Part shown: piece by piece, positions 13,210 through 26,000 of the stretch
Position numbering within the stretch: the first letter of the stretch is position 1
Layout: every line of letters begins with the position of its first letter
DNA from: Taeniopygia guttata
Taxonomy: Eukaryota > Chordata > Aves > Passeriformes > Estrildidae
Assembly: GCF_048771995.1 (NCBI RefSeq)
Contig: NC_133026.1
Span: forward strand, 10,794,001-10,858,000
DNA: 64,000 nucleotides
Direction: 5' to 3'
The notes under the pieces: generated by a model
The model's input: the letters and a program-made list of their open reading frames with translations, nothing else
What the model was told of the DNA's origin: nothing
Database searches by the model: none
Made by a program: the position numbers and the translations under genes

Positions 13210-13995
13210 GAGGAGAGAAAGGAAACTGGGGAAGGGTCTGGAGCACAAGTCATAAGGGGAACAGCTGAGGGAGCTGGGGGTGTTTAGCCTGAACTGCTGC
13301 CCTGATTTTTAAAAGTGTTAAGATTTCTTTTATAGTTCTTTTGAAAGTTTTAAAGTTCTTTTAAAAATTTTCTATGCCTTCTGATGTTTACATATTTCTA
13401 CCAGAGTTCTCACACACTGTTCATATAAATAATGATTGTTTTGCATTCATCTTTGTGGGAGGAGAGAATTGATGGACTGTTGGTTTGACCAGTGTGGTTG
13501 GAGAGGTGGTAATTTCATTCTCCAATCCACTGGCACTTTTGGAATGCTATATATTGTGAGGTCAGAAATAAAATTGGCTCTTTTTCTCTTTTGAACTTAC
13601 CAAGATTCTGTGTACTCATTTTGTGTCCAATAGCAACACTGAACAAAAGGACACTCAGGGGTGACCTTCTCACTCTCTACAACTGCCCAAAAGGAGGCTG
13701 TAGCTGGGTCAGTCTCTTCTCAGACAACCAGCAACAGGAGGAGAGGCCATGGCCACAAGCTGTACCGGTGGTTGAGGTTCAGGTTGGACATTAGGAGAAA
13801 TTTCTTCACAAAAAGGGTGATTAGACATTGGAATGGGCTGTCCAGGGACGTGGTGGAGTCACTGTCCCTGGAGGTGTTTAAGGGAAGACTGGATGTGGCA
13901 CTCACTGCTGTGGTGTGGTTGACATGGTGATGTTGGGTCATAGGTTGGATTCAGTGGTCTCAGAGGCCTTTTCCAACCTGATTGATTCTGTAATG
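13210..13995 (+). mobile_element. CR1 LINE 3' fragment, split by an LTR
   Basis: Two blocks, 13210-13294 and 13645-13995, match consecutive parts of the CR1 3' region. The first carries the stretch around gaagggtctggagcacaagt. The second carries the ctctacaactgcc block, a block around aggttggacattaggagaaa, the block around tggtggagtcactgtccctg, and the 3' end around ccttttccaacctgattgat. CR1 is the main avian non-LTR retrotransposon and is usually 5'-truncated, as here. The element is noncoding. The two halves are separated by the solo LTR at 13295-13638, so the CR1 is the older insertion. Confidence 0.9.
13295..13638 (+). mobile_element. Solo LTR of an endogenous retrovirus, class II-like
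   Basis: This 344-bp element begins TGCTGCC and ends TAGCAACA (TG...CA termini). It is flanked by a perfect 6-bp target-site duplication, ctgaac, at 13289-13294 and 13639-13644. Inside it are a CCAAT box near 13522, a TATA-like tatata near 13549 and an AATAAA at 13567-13572, the normal U3-R order of an LTR on the plus strand. No internal viral sequence is attached, so it is a solo LTR left by recombination between the two ends. A 6-bp duplication is typical of class II (ERVK/alpha-like) elements. It sits inside a CR1, so it is younger than that CR1, and the intact duplication suggests moderate age. Confidence 0.85.
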
Positions 13996-15822
13996 CCACA
14001 TCTAGTAATAATGCAAATTCCTGCATGTGTTCTGCAGAAGCATTTCTTACAGAGGAATGCTTGGGTGGCTCCCTGGGCCTTGTCCATTCTTGTGCCTGTT
14101 TTTGGAAGTTCCTCTCTGGTGGATGGGCACAGCACGCGAACCTTGCTGGTGCCATTAGTTACCCTTGCACAATGCACAAGAGTAATTTTGTGTTTTTCAA
14201 TTTCAAATTGATATGAATTACAGTCTACTAGAATGGTGTTTAAAACATGAAATAGAGAATAACTGTTACATGAATGAGAATGTCTGAGTGTAGAAAACCA
14301 GCTAGGATAAGGAATTTTCTGGTCCAAAATAAACATACCTTGACATGGTCTTACATCTCCTGACTTCTGGAACAAGAGGACACGATGTCTAGAATGGTAC
14401 CCAAATTTTGTATTGGAATTTGTTCTCTTGAAAACTGTCCAAGAAAGTAGTAATGCACAGGCAGTGTGAGAGCAGGGGTGCCAGGGCCTGCTCCTGGATA
14501 ATCTGAATATTGAGGATCAGCATCATGGGGGGTGCACAGAGCATGTCTGCATGTGAGTCTGGAGTGCCTGCAATGGGCACGTGAACCTTGGGGGCTCACA
14601 TGTAAAAGTGCCATGGACTGGGGAAAGCTGAGACTGCTGGTCACAGCTGCTGGGCAGTCTGAGTGTCCCAGGCCACCTCATGGAAGGATCTTTCCAGAAA
14701 CTGGGGAAATGTGGGAATATACTTAGAGAAATGCTCCTTCTATTCCATAAAATGACGTATTTGTGAAATACAATATAAATAAAGTGTGAAGTCAGATCTC
14801 ATTGCTCAAGAACACTTCAAGAAGGCAGACTGAAGTAGTCATATCAAAATGTTTAGGAAGCTGCATGTCCCTTCAGAACAGGGCAGCTGCAGCCCCGCTG
14901 TGAGACCAGAGACAGGAATGGCTCTAAGAGCATGTTTATCATCCAGTAGTGCTCATGCAGTCATTACTACAGTTAACCGGAAAGGATTAACTACCATCTG
15001 GCTGATAAAATGAGTTCTTACTTTTCAAATAGCTTACAAATTTCCACTGCACTGGACAGTTGTTTGGAGCACTTCAGCAAAACCAGGAGCACAGTTAAAT
15101 AAAAGAAATGTAAAAGAAATTATGCATTTAAATTTCTAGTACTGTAAAAAAAAGTGCAATCACAGATTAACACATAACTAAATTCTGTCATGTGAAAAAT
15201 GTCATGTTTTTTGTGGAGATAAAAAAACCCAAACTAGTGTGGAAGCCAAGGGAATTCCTAATTTTTAATCTAGTTTGCCTCCCAAAGAGTATCAAGTAAT
15301 TTGCAATTTATTTAAAACTGATGTGCATGCCAGCTTACTGTCGAGTAGGAAACAGGGATATACATGCAAACTGCAGGATGTGCCTACATTCAGGGATCTT
15401 AGATATATGTATTTCTTGTTTGCTGAAGATACACAAAAGACCCTAGAGCACAAGGTACAGTCAAATTCATAAATTGCTCCAGAATTCACTTATGCTTTGT
15501 CTTTATCTGAAAGGATTTACAATTAAGTATGAGACAAGTCACTAAAAGTTATTATGAAAAAAAGTAAATGAAGGAAAAGCAATAAAGAGGGAAGTAAGGG
15601 TGTGTTTGTTTTGGGTTAGGAATTCATCAGCCTGATGGAGGTGAGGCTGCTGCAGCCCCATGACCACAGACCCAGCTGAAAGGAAGACAGCATGTATCTG
15701 CAGCGGGAATACACACACCCAGTCCAGATATTCCTGTGCATGTGTCCACCCACACAGAGCCTTGACACTTGGATCATTCTGGCCCCTGGGAGCCCCTGCT
15801 CTCCCAGTTGCACTCACACACA
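13996..15822. other. Intergenic sequence, nothing recognised
   Basis: This AT-leaning sequence has only short unrelated open frames. I saw no repeat family, splice-linked exon or RNA gene. Confidence 0.5.
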
Positions 15823-16200
15823 CATATAGAGTGGTTTGGGTTGGAAGGGACCTCAAAGATCATCTCATGCCAACCCCCTGCCATAGGCAGACACCTTCCA
15901 CCAGAGCAGCTTGCTCAAAGTCCCATCGAACCTGGCCTTGAACACTGCCAGGGCTGGGGCAACCACAGCTTCTCTGGGCAAGCTGTTCTGGGTCTCATCT
16001 CCCTCACTGTGAGGAATTTCTTCCTAATATATAACTTAAATTTCCCCTTTATTCAGTTTGTACCCATTACTCCTTGTCCTATCCCTCACTGACAGAGTCC
16101 CTCTCTGGCTTTGCTGTAGGCCCCCTTTAGACACTGGAAGTTTCCTGTGAGGTTTCCACAGAAGCTCCTCTGAACAGCCCCAAGTTTCTCAGCCTGTTGA
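15823..16200 (-). mobile_element. CR1 LINE 3' fragment, minus strand
   Basis: Read on the plus strand, this begins with the reverse complement of the CR1 3' end (tggtttgggttggaagggac). It then runs through the blocks around gcttctctgggcaagctgtt and aggaatttcttcctaatata to the one around tttctcagcctgttga. It is 5'-truncated and noncoding. A short TG-rich tract follows at about 16203-16245. Confidence 0.9.
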
Positions 16201-16589
16201 GTATGTGTGTGTGCATGTACATGTACACTGACAGTGTGCATGTGCCACCATCCATCCCTCCATTCCTGGCACCCCAGAAACACGGCCACCATGGATCCCT
16301 GCCTCTTCTCCTGCGGCAGGCACTTGACTTCTCACAGGAACAGAACAGAAAGCCTCCTCAATCTGGAAAATGGTCAGGAGTGGAGTTTAGTAAAAAGGGC
16401 AGACTGTAGCGATAAGATGTTCAGGGTATGAGCAGATATTTTTACTGACCATGGTGTGCTACCAGCCTCTTTTATTCCCTTTTCTCTCCATTTCCCCAAA
16501 CTTTTCCTCCCTTACCAACATTAATCCCTTGGTCTTCACAGATTTCATTCTTTCTCTAAACATCCCATATGTCATTCAAGACACTGAGG

Positions 16590-16800
16590 TGCTGAATTGT
16601 GTCCAGAGAAGGGCTATGGAGCTGGAGCAGGGTCTGCAGCACATGTTCTGTGAGGAGCAGCTGAGGGAGCTGGAGGTGTTCAGGCTGGAGAACAGGAGGC
16701 TAACGGGGAACTCACTGCCCTCTACAACTCCATGAAAGGAGGGGCTCGGCCTCTTATCCCAGGCAAACAGTGACAGGACAACAGGACACAGTCTAAATTC
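16590..16800 (+). mobile_element. CR1 LINE fragment lacking its 3' end
   Basis: Plus-strand CR1 blocks are clear: gtccagagaagggctatgga, then the region around ggagcagctgagggagctgg, ctctacaactccatgaaagg and cagtgacaggacaac. The match fades near 16800, well before the CR1 3' terminus and just upstream of the GTPBP4 CpG-rich promoter. CR1 copies normally keep the 3' end, so the missing end implies a later deletion or rearrangement. Confidence 0.8.
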
Positions 16801-16879
16801 CTTAAAGTTTACGTTTCACTAGAACCCTACTCGCGGTCAAGTGCTTCTCTGGCAAGACCAGACTCAGCCCCAAGTGCTG

Positions 16880-17017
16880 CGCCCTTCCACATTCCCTCTT
16901 TCTCTCTCCCTCCCTCACGCTCCCGCTCCCGGGCGGCGCGGGCCGCGCGTGCGCAGCTCTCGCGAGAGCGCCGGCCGCGCTCCCTTTCCGGCGCGTGGCG
17001 CGGCGGTGGCGGTGGCC
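16880..17017 (+). promoter_or_regulatory. GTPBP4: GTPBP4 CpG-rich promoter and 5' UTR
   Basis: This is the start of a GC- and CpG-rich island that continues to about 17340 and surrounds the first coding exon. It contains the palindrome TCTCGCGAGA at 16958-16967, 51 bases before the start codon. Pyrimidine-rich runs (ctctccctccctc) and a TTCCGG ETS-type core near 16986 are also present. TCTCGCGAGA is a known element of vertebrate housekeeping promoters, bound by BANP and earlier linked to ZBTB33/Kaiso. There is no TATA box, as is usual for such promoters. The transcription start itself cannot be fixed from sequence. Confidence 0.75.
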
Positions 17018-20000
17018 ATGGCGCTCTACAACTTCAAGAAGATCACGGTGGTTCCGTCTGCCAAGGTACGGCCGCGCTCTCCCGTTCCTGCCCCGGCCCC
17101 TGCTTCTGCCCCCGGTGCCCTCCGCACCGGGCCGTCCCTCCCGTTCCTCCCGCTCGGCGGCCTCCGAGGACCGCGCTGCCCTCCTGCCCCTTCCGCGGTG
17201 CCGGCGTGGTGTCGGCCTTCGCCTCCTCCCCCTCCCGTGGGAGTGGTGGACTCGCCCGTGCTGGTGCTGCTGCGGCCGGCGGCCCGTACCATGTACAGCG
17301 CCAGGGGGGTCCTGGCAGAGAGGATCCTCAGCACGGACCCTTAAAGCCGCGCTGTCTCCCACAAAAATCCCTCTTTTTCCAAACCTGCCTCATTCCGAAA
17401 CTCATCGCTGCGTCTTGCTTCAAAATAAAGTCCTCCGCCAGTCGGAGGAAGGGGTTTTAAATGAAGCAGGGTGAAGGGAGCTCCCCGCAGGGCTCGGTCT
17501 GGCTGGGCCGGGGGCAGACCGCGGTCCCTTGGAATAGAAACGGGGCAGGGAACGTGCAAACTGCTTATTCCTGCCTGCCTAAAGCATTCCTGTCAAACTG
17601 CGGGTGCACTTCATTCGTCAGCGGCCTCCTCCACCAAAAGAAAATGGTTGCCTTTACAAGAACTCGGCGTTTTGTGTAATTAATCATGTTTGCTCGATTG
17701 CAGGACTTCATAGATTTGACATTGTCAAAGACTCAGCGGAAGACCCCAACTGTCATTCATAAACATTATCAAATCCATCGGATTCGACATTTTTATATGC
17801 GAAAAGTCAAATATACTCAACAAAATTACCATGACAGACTCACTCAGATCTTAACAGATTTCCCGAAATTAGATGTAAGTGTTTTCTCATTTGCTGATTT
17901 CTCTGTGTAGACAATTTGGCTGATTTCAAGCAGATTTTACTGTGAGTAGTAGGCAAAACCTGTACTGCAAAAGTGGTATGTTCCTGTGAAGAGCAGAAGT
18001 CTAAGTTGTGCTAGTGGATGGCCATTAAAATCTGGATTTTACAAGCTTTTAGCTGATCAGATATGTTTACCAAAAGTTATTTTTAAATTAAGGCAGAACG
18101 TGGGGGGTTTTAAGTATATTGTGTCTGCTTGCTTCTTGTTTCTTCTGTGTGTATGCATATGGAAATTGTACTTATATTTAGTTTTCCCAAGGAAATACCA
18201 AGAAATACAATATATCATATTGCTTTTCATCTTCAGGAGTTAATTTGACAACATAAAATGTTGTCCTTGGCCCCATAAAGGGTGGGGTTAGAAACACATT
18301 ATTAACTTCCAACAACTGCAGCTGTATTCATGTCCCTGTGGGACTTTTTTATGGGCAGTTTTCTGCTCAGACTGAAATTATTCACCTATTAAATTGTTTT
18401 TCTTGATAATTTCATATCCAGTGACTGTTGCTCCAGAATTCCCAGAAATATCTTCTGGGGTTTTTTTCCATCGCATGATGAAATTTCTTCAGGTAAATAT
18501 ATAACTAGCTGAAATACTATACTTAAAAGATTTGTACCAGAGATGCCACTTCCTTGAAAAGCTGAGGATTTATTTGGGCATTAAAAAAATCCCTTTTTGT
18601 CCAGTCTTGTATAGAATTTCATGCAGAATCTCATAAAAGAAAAGGAATTTATAGTATTGCTGTATTTCTGCTATAATATGAATATCCTTTGAGACAATTT
18701 CTGTTGGCTTCTTGCAGTTTTTTTCTTTGGAAAAAGAGACTTCAAAGTTGTATTAGGAAGTATTTCAGAAAGCAAAAGATGAAATGGAAACTCTGTATGA
18801 ATAAGTCAAAGATGTGTTTGCAGAAGAAATTCAGAGGAATTAAGATTCATGCATTTAATGACCAAGCAGATTTTTTTTCTAACATATGATAGTAATGAAA
18901 ATTGTTCGGCTTTTGGTGTCATTTGTGTTGCTGTACTGGAGTAAAAAAAAAAAACTTATGTGCAAGAAATAGAATTAGAAAGTATGAGACTTAGCTTCAT
19001 GCTTTTGTTTTAGGATATTCATCCTTTTTACGCGGACCTGATGAATGTTCTGTACGACAAAGATCACTACAAGTTGGCTTTGGGGCAGATCAACATTGCC
19101 AAGAATCTGATTGACAAGTAAGGGGCGTTGATTTCTCTGTTTTTCTGTGCCTGGTGGGTTGGTGGCTGAGCTCTGCTCTCCTGTGCCCGCAGCGTGGCCA
19201 AGGACTACGTGCGGCTGATGAAGTACGGGGACTCCCTGTACCGCTGCAAGCAGCTCAAACGGGCGGCCCTGGGACGCATGTGCACCATCATCAAGAGACA
19301 GAAACAGAGCCTGGAGTATTTGGAGCAAGGTTGGTGTGAAATACGGGCTAAAAAATCATTGGATATAAAGTTTATTACACTTAGTAGCAGAAGGATGTGT
19401 TTAGTACAGGTTACAGATCCAGGAAACACAGGAACACTTTTTAAATCCTCAAATACTTGTGTTTATTTTGTAAAAAAATAGTTTTCTCTTTGAATATTAA
19501 TTAAGTGTTATGGTATTACTAACAGTGATAAAACTTTTCTCTTTGTTTAAAAGTCACAGGCATGCTTTTACTTACCATTCTTTTCACTAACATATATGTG
19601 AAAAATGTTGCTAAAGATTTTGCAGATATTACTCCTTACTTCAGACTTACTAGTCTCAGGTTGCGTTGCCTGATTTGGTGGAGTCATTCTAGCTGTAAGA
19701 CAGTGGTCTTCATTTCTTAAATAATTCTTAAATTTTATTTTTGTTGTACATAGATACTTGTGGAGTCTTCAAACTATTACATATTTTTATGAATGATCAT
19801 ATTATATCAGCAATGTTACTAATTTTTAGGTAAACAATTCAGTTATATATAGTTATTCCATCTCAGTAAAACTTAAATTATCAGAGATACTTAAAAAAAT
19901 CTTTTTAATATTTCAGTCCGACAGCATTTGTCTCGTTTGCCAACCATTGATCCCAATACACGAACTCTTCTGCTGTGTGGCTACCCAAATGTTGGGAAAT

Positions 20001-23000
20001 CCAGCTTTATAAATAAGGTATGTGAGTGGTTTTTCCATAGATAATATTGAGATACAATTTAATTCAAATAAGGTAGCTTCTAAACAATTTGATTTAGTTG
20101 TGGCTGTGTCTGATTTGAGTAGTAACAAGTTCAAATGTGTGAGTAAAGGTTGAATGAAATTCCTGAAGGAATAAATGGAAAGTTTTGATAGATTTCACTC
20201 TTAAAAATCCTTACCTTCTCCAAAATAGCATCCCATTAGCATATTTTCTGATAGACAGCTACTTGCAGAGAAGCTAGAATAACCAGGTTTTAGCTTTTTC
20301 TTCCCCCTGTAGCAAAGGAAGTGTATTATAATTAGGATATACTACTTGCAACTTCAGGAAATTTTAAATTTAAATTTATATTTAAATAAATATATGTGAC
20401 TAAATCTTGTTTTAAGGTTACAAGAGCAGATGTGGAAGTGCAGCCTTATGCTTTTACCACAAAATCTCTCTTTGTGGGACACATGGATTATAAGTATCTA
20501 CGTTGGCAGGTAAGAACTGTTACTATTTTGCAGTTTCTTGAAAGATTGAGCTGGTTATAGCCTGATTTGCCTTTTTGCCATGGGAGCTGCATTTTTGTGA
20601 CTTGATGAGACAGGCTGTGTCTGACAGCTGCTGTGCAAGGTGCAGTGTGCCAAGTGAGAGCAGCAGTCAAAACCTGTTCTAAAAATGTACATGCATGGGT
20701 CTGTTTTCAGTTGGAGGGAAGATGGCAAATGGAATTATTGATTAAGCCAGATCACTTTTTATCACTCTCAAATTCTGGGCCGGGTAGGGACAGCATTTTC
20801 TCTTCCTCTGCAATCCTTGGAGTGTTGGTTATGAAACCTCATTCTTCCATTGTACACTTTCACATTCTCAGTTTGGCAGAGCTCACAGTTCTGTTTATGA
20901 CTGGAAGGAAAAACTGTCACCATCTTAAAAAAGACAATATAGATGAACAATCAAATACTGCAATAGCTGATGGGTAACACCTGGCTTAATGATGTTAATT
21001 TTAGGTGGTAGACACTCCTGGTATTTTGGATCACCCCCTGGAGGACAGGAACACCATTGAGATGCAGGCTATCACTGCCCTGGCACATCTGCGTGCTGCT
21101 GTGCTCTACGTGATGGATGTGTCTGAGCAGTGTGGGCATAGCCTGGAGGAGCAGGTGGAGCTCTTCAGAAATATTAAGCCATTGTTTGCTAACAAGGTGA
21201 GTTTTGTTCACATTATTAGCAAACCCCAGGGGTTTATAACATGGTAACTTGCATTAAGATTTTTTTTTTTGCCTTTTTATCAGCCGCTTATAATTGTTGC
21301 AAACAAATGCGATGTGAAGAGGATTTCAGAACTTCCTGAAGAGAGTCAGGTTAGGATACTTCTCTCACCTCTTTGTCTTCTGATCTTTACAAAAATCCTG
21401 TGTGTGTATTGTGGATGGTTATAAATTTTTTTGGGCAAAATCTTTTACATGATCATTTGTTTATTGAACTGCTCTAATAGTGCAGTGGAAGGTGGCTTTG
21501 CAGGTCTTGACCCCATCTTTCTTTAGTACTGTCTAATGTAGCCCTTGCCTGAATATTGTAAATGCCAAACAGAAAGCAGATTCTTAATGGTTTCAGAAAT
21601 ATCTGATGGTGTGAGAACTTTCAATTGCGGCTTTAATTGGAAGTTAGACAATAGCTTTACTCCATAATCCTTTCAGTGACAGGCACAGTGAGCACTAGAC
21701 TCAAGAGGTCTTGCTGAACAGTTGCAATAAAGTCCTGCAGGCTTAATTCAATTGTATCTACAGGCTAAAGAACATAGAATTTGTGTTCTCTTACTCTTTT
21801 TTTCTTTTTTCGTTATGGGTCATTTATAGGTGCCTTTTGAAAAGTAGTTATTTGCTTATAAAATAAGAAAGAGATTAAATAGAACTATAATTGTAAACTT
21901 TCCGTCATCTTTTTTGAAACACCCTCTAATAAAATAGTAACACATTGTATGTATTAATACTGGATTAAGAGTTCTGGTGTTAATGTATTGTAGTATACTA
22001 AGAAATGCACAGCATGTCATTTAGTTGGGTTAATTTTTCAATTTTAGAAAATATTTGAAGCTTTTGAAGCAGAAGGATTTTCTGTAATAGAGACAAGTAC
22101 ACTAACTGAAGAAGGTGTAATCCAAGTTAAAACAGAGGTAGGTGCATTCTCTTAGTTTCATCCCAAATTAACAGCTAACATCTTGCTTCACTTGTATGAG
22201 TTTAATCTCAGCTAGACTGCATTATAGTGATAAACTTTAAAAATGTTGTCCTTGTTGCACCTCAGTGAGCTTGGGTGAACATGGAAAATAATGCTGTAAT
22301 AATTTTTCTTTAAATTGTGATTTTTTTCTGAATCCTGTTAAAAAATACATATCTGCATATACATCTTCCCATGATGCTTTTAACATAAAATAATTTGATG
22401 CTTTCTTGCGAGTTAGAAGTATAAGACAAATAGAATAAGATGTGAAGCCAGATACTTGGGATTGAATGCCTGCAGTGTCATTTGCTGTATCTAAAAGACA
22501 CTGTTCCTCACCCTACCTTGCCATGTGCACTTTCAGGCCTGTGACAGATTGTTGGTCCATCGTGTTGAAACTAAAATGAGAGGAAACAAAGTGAATGAAG
22601 TGCTGAATAGATTACACTTGGCCATGCCAAACAAGAGAGATAACAAGGTAGGCTACATGTTTGCACTAGTTAATGTATTTCCCAGTACTTCTTAAGTAGG
22701 ATAAGAATTCTGTCATTGTTAATCTGTGAACAGATTCAAATGCTAAAATTTTCTAATTTATTATCTGTAAGTGCCTTTCCTGGTGGGAGCTTGGGATTTT
22801 GTATTTTTTAGAAATACATTACAGTGCAGCTGGTGATTTATAGCAGTGTAAAAAACTGATGTGAACTTTTCCTTTTTTTTTATTGGGGTGGACTTATTCC
22901 AGGAGCGACTGCCTTTTATACCTGAAGGAGTAGTAGCTCGAAAGAAACGCATGGAAGTGGACACTCCCAAGAGGAAGTTGGTAAGTGGCATGTCAAAATC

Positions 23001-26000
23001 AGGAAATCAGCAGCTGGATTTTAAATTTGCTGTGTTAGTCCATAGCTTCTAAATTGGATGGTATCTAAAGCCATGTATGTCTTTGCAGGAGAGAGATATT
23101 GAACTTGAAATGGGAGATGATTATATTTTGGATCTGCAGAGTAAGTATTACATAAGAGTTGGTATGACCATTATTATTACTAAACAGTAAAGTGTGGCTG
23201 TTTCAGCCTTAAGGGGGAATACCTAAACCTGACTCCTTTCAACTAATTGCCAGTGCCACCAGTTCATTGCATACTATCCTTCTGCTCCAGAACTGGTGAT
23301 CTTTAGTGATGTGTTTTGTGATGTTACTCAGTTGTTTCCCATTTTGGAGTGACAGACATTAAATAGCTGGTTTGATGATTCTAGTGATTTTTTCTTTCCA
23401 TACTTCATTAATTTCTGATGCTCTCTTTGTTCAGGAAGTATCAATATGAGAAAGAACTGCATATATTGTGTTCCAGTTGGGTTTTTGTTGCCTGGCATGT
23501 CTTGGGGCAGTGGGGCATGCCATAACTGAACAATCTTTGGCAGTAGGATGGAGATCAGAAATATTTCTGAATATAGCAGTGGTGCTGCCAAAATCTTAGG
23601 GATAGGGTACTTTTTTTGTGTGTGTGTTCTGAGTGTTGTATTTTGTCATGGAACATTATTTTAAATGAATTGTTATCTCTTTAACAACTTTTGTTATATT
23701 TTTAAGAATACTGGGACTTAATGAATTCATCTGAGAAATATGATAAGATTCCAGAGATATGGGAAGGCCATAATATACTTGACTACATTGATCCTGATAT
23801 AATGAGAGTGAGTTTTCCATTTATTGCTTTATACTTTTCTTTCCTCTTTATCTCTTATTTGCTTAATGTCAGTTACAATTTATAGATGAAATACAAATAG
23901 TGTATTGTGAGAACCTGTTCTTTTTTTGCATTGTCTACCCTTGTCATGGGAAAAGATAGTAGGTTTTGAATGATAAAGGACAGAATTTCAGAAGAATGGA
24001 AAATTGCTTCACTTTGTCAGAATGATGGTGATCTCATCTGTTCCATTCTAAAATATTAGGTTTGCACTAGAAGTTATATTTCTTTGTTCTTTGACTACAG
24101 CTACAGGAATGTAGCTATCAAAATTTATGTATTTTTATAATACGAAGTTCATCCATCAGATTTACATCTATGGAGGAAATAGACTGAATGCTCAATTTGG
24201 AACAGTTTTATTTAATAACAATCACTGTTTGGATTTCCTGCTGGTTGTTAAGGAGGAGTGATGAGTGCAGCCCACGGAGCCTGCCAGTTATGCAGCTGGG
24301 TTCCTGTGGATTGCTGGTGTTCTGGACTCATGCTGAATGTCAGAAGAGAAGGGTTTTTTCAGAGTGTGTTTCTAGAAATGGCACAGCAAGCACAGCTCAC
24401 AGGACAGTACAGCTGCTTTCACACATGGGCAGCTTTGGGCAGCCACACGAATTTAGCCAAGTGATAATGTGGAGTGATGGAGTTAGTCTGCACATCAGTG
24501 TGTTCATGGGTTCACAGTAATCTCTGTCACCAGCCCCATTAGTGTGGTTATCAGGTAATGTAGCTCCTGCTTTGAAGGGCCTGTGTGCTGTCATGGCCCA
24601 GCACCATGTACAAATGTAATGTTGAGGATCATAAGTCAAGGATCTGATCTCTATTTTACCTCTTCAAAATCTAAGAAACTGGAAGAATTGGAGAAAGAAG
24701 AAGAGCTGAGAGAAGCTGCTGGAGAATATGACAGTGAACCAGAAAGTGAAGATGAAGAAATGATGGAAATCAGAAAACTGGCAAGGAAGATACGAGAAAA
24801 GAAGAAACTGAAAATCCTGCAGTCAAAAGAGAAAGATGTTCATGGTCCAAGGATGCCTAGAACAGCTAAAAAGGTGAGTCTAGAACATGGTCTGTAAAAA
24901 AATCTTGCTGCTATGTAACAACATCATGAAAGCATGTATCACTGTCAGGTAATGGAACTGATGGCTTTTGTTCATACTTGGCCCCTTCGCTGCTTGCTTC
25001 CTTCTATTCTCCCAGGAGTTCTGGTTGCTGTTTAGCTGAGGAGGGATAGTAACCCTTTTTTTTTGTGTGTCACTTAAGTGAGTATTGTGTAAAACTCCGT
25101 ATGTATTGCAGAAAAGGTTTTTAATAATATGATTCAGTTTGTTTAACCGGGTTGTTTCATTGTATATTATCTGTTAGCTTAAAATTCAACGAATTATAAG
25201 AATTAGATAATTACTTAAAATCACAGTCACATAAAATTTGTTCTGGAAAAGGTGATGTGTCCTTTTAGTAGCCAGGTATCATTCTTACTGATGGCAGAGT
25301 CTCTTCTGACCTATCCAGGACACTTGCAAAGTAATAAACTGGTAACTAGCCATTTTGAGATAATGAATCTAGCTACTGTTGCCCCTAAGATCTCTTACCT
25401 TCTCCAGAGTGTGTGTCTTTTGGGAGAAAAGGAAACATTTTTGACCGAACAACTTCTCCGTGTCAGCTTCCCCCCAAAAAGGCAAACTAATTACATGGTC
25501 TTCAGGAAATGTTGGGCCATGAATTTATGGGGGCAAAAAAATAAGTTGCAAAAAATGAAATGTGAAGGTAGGATGTCAATAACCTGCTTGTGGATATGAT
25601 AAAGCCAGAAATATATAGTGAATATAATGGACTTGTGGTGGTTTAATGAGACAAAAAGTTGGAAGGATTTTTTTTTTAAAGAAACATGTTTTTTTTTAAC
25701 TGTGTTTTTACAGGTCCAGAGGAAGGTGTTAGAGAAAGAAATGACTGATCTTGGACTTGACATGACTAATAAAGATGATGTAAGTTTTTTCAAATTAAAC
25801 TTAATATTTGTCTAAAAGAGACTTAGATTTCTTTGAGCACAGTTGAAATGCTGATTATAATTGGCACGAGAGGTGGGGTCTGTTAAGGGTGAATTAGGAA
25901 TTGCAGATGAGTCAGTTGGTACTTGAATTTTTTGAGTAATGTGATCAAAACAGGTTGTATAAGCTGGAAAACTAACATTTATCAAAAATCATATATACAA

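Noticed and set aside
13661-13930. An open frame reading like part of a protein ([21 protein letters not shown]).
   Set aside because: This is the translation of the CR1 3' region, a familiar noncoding repeat translation.
16802-17362. A 186-codon minus-strand frame antisense to GTPBP4 exon 1.
   Set aside because: It is a shadow of the CpG-rich promoter and exon; Arg/Gly/His-rich low-complexity translation with no domain.
24257-24340. A GTGATGA followed about 80 bases later by CTGA in a GTPBP4 intron, resembling a C/D-box snoRNA.
   Set aside because: The flanks cannot form the terminal stem that such RNAs need, and no clear internal C'/D' pair was seen.
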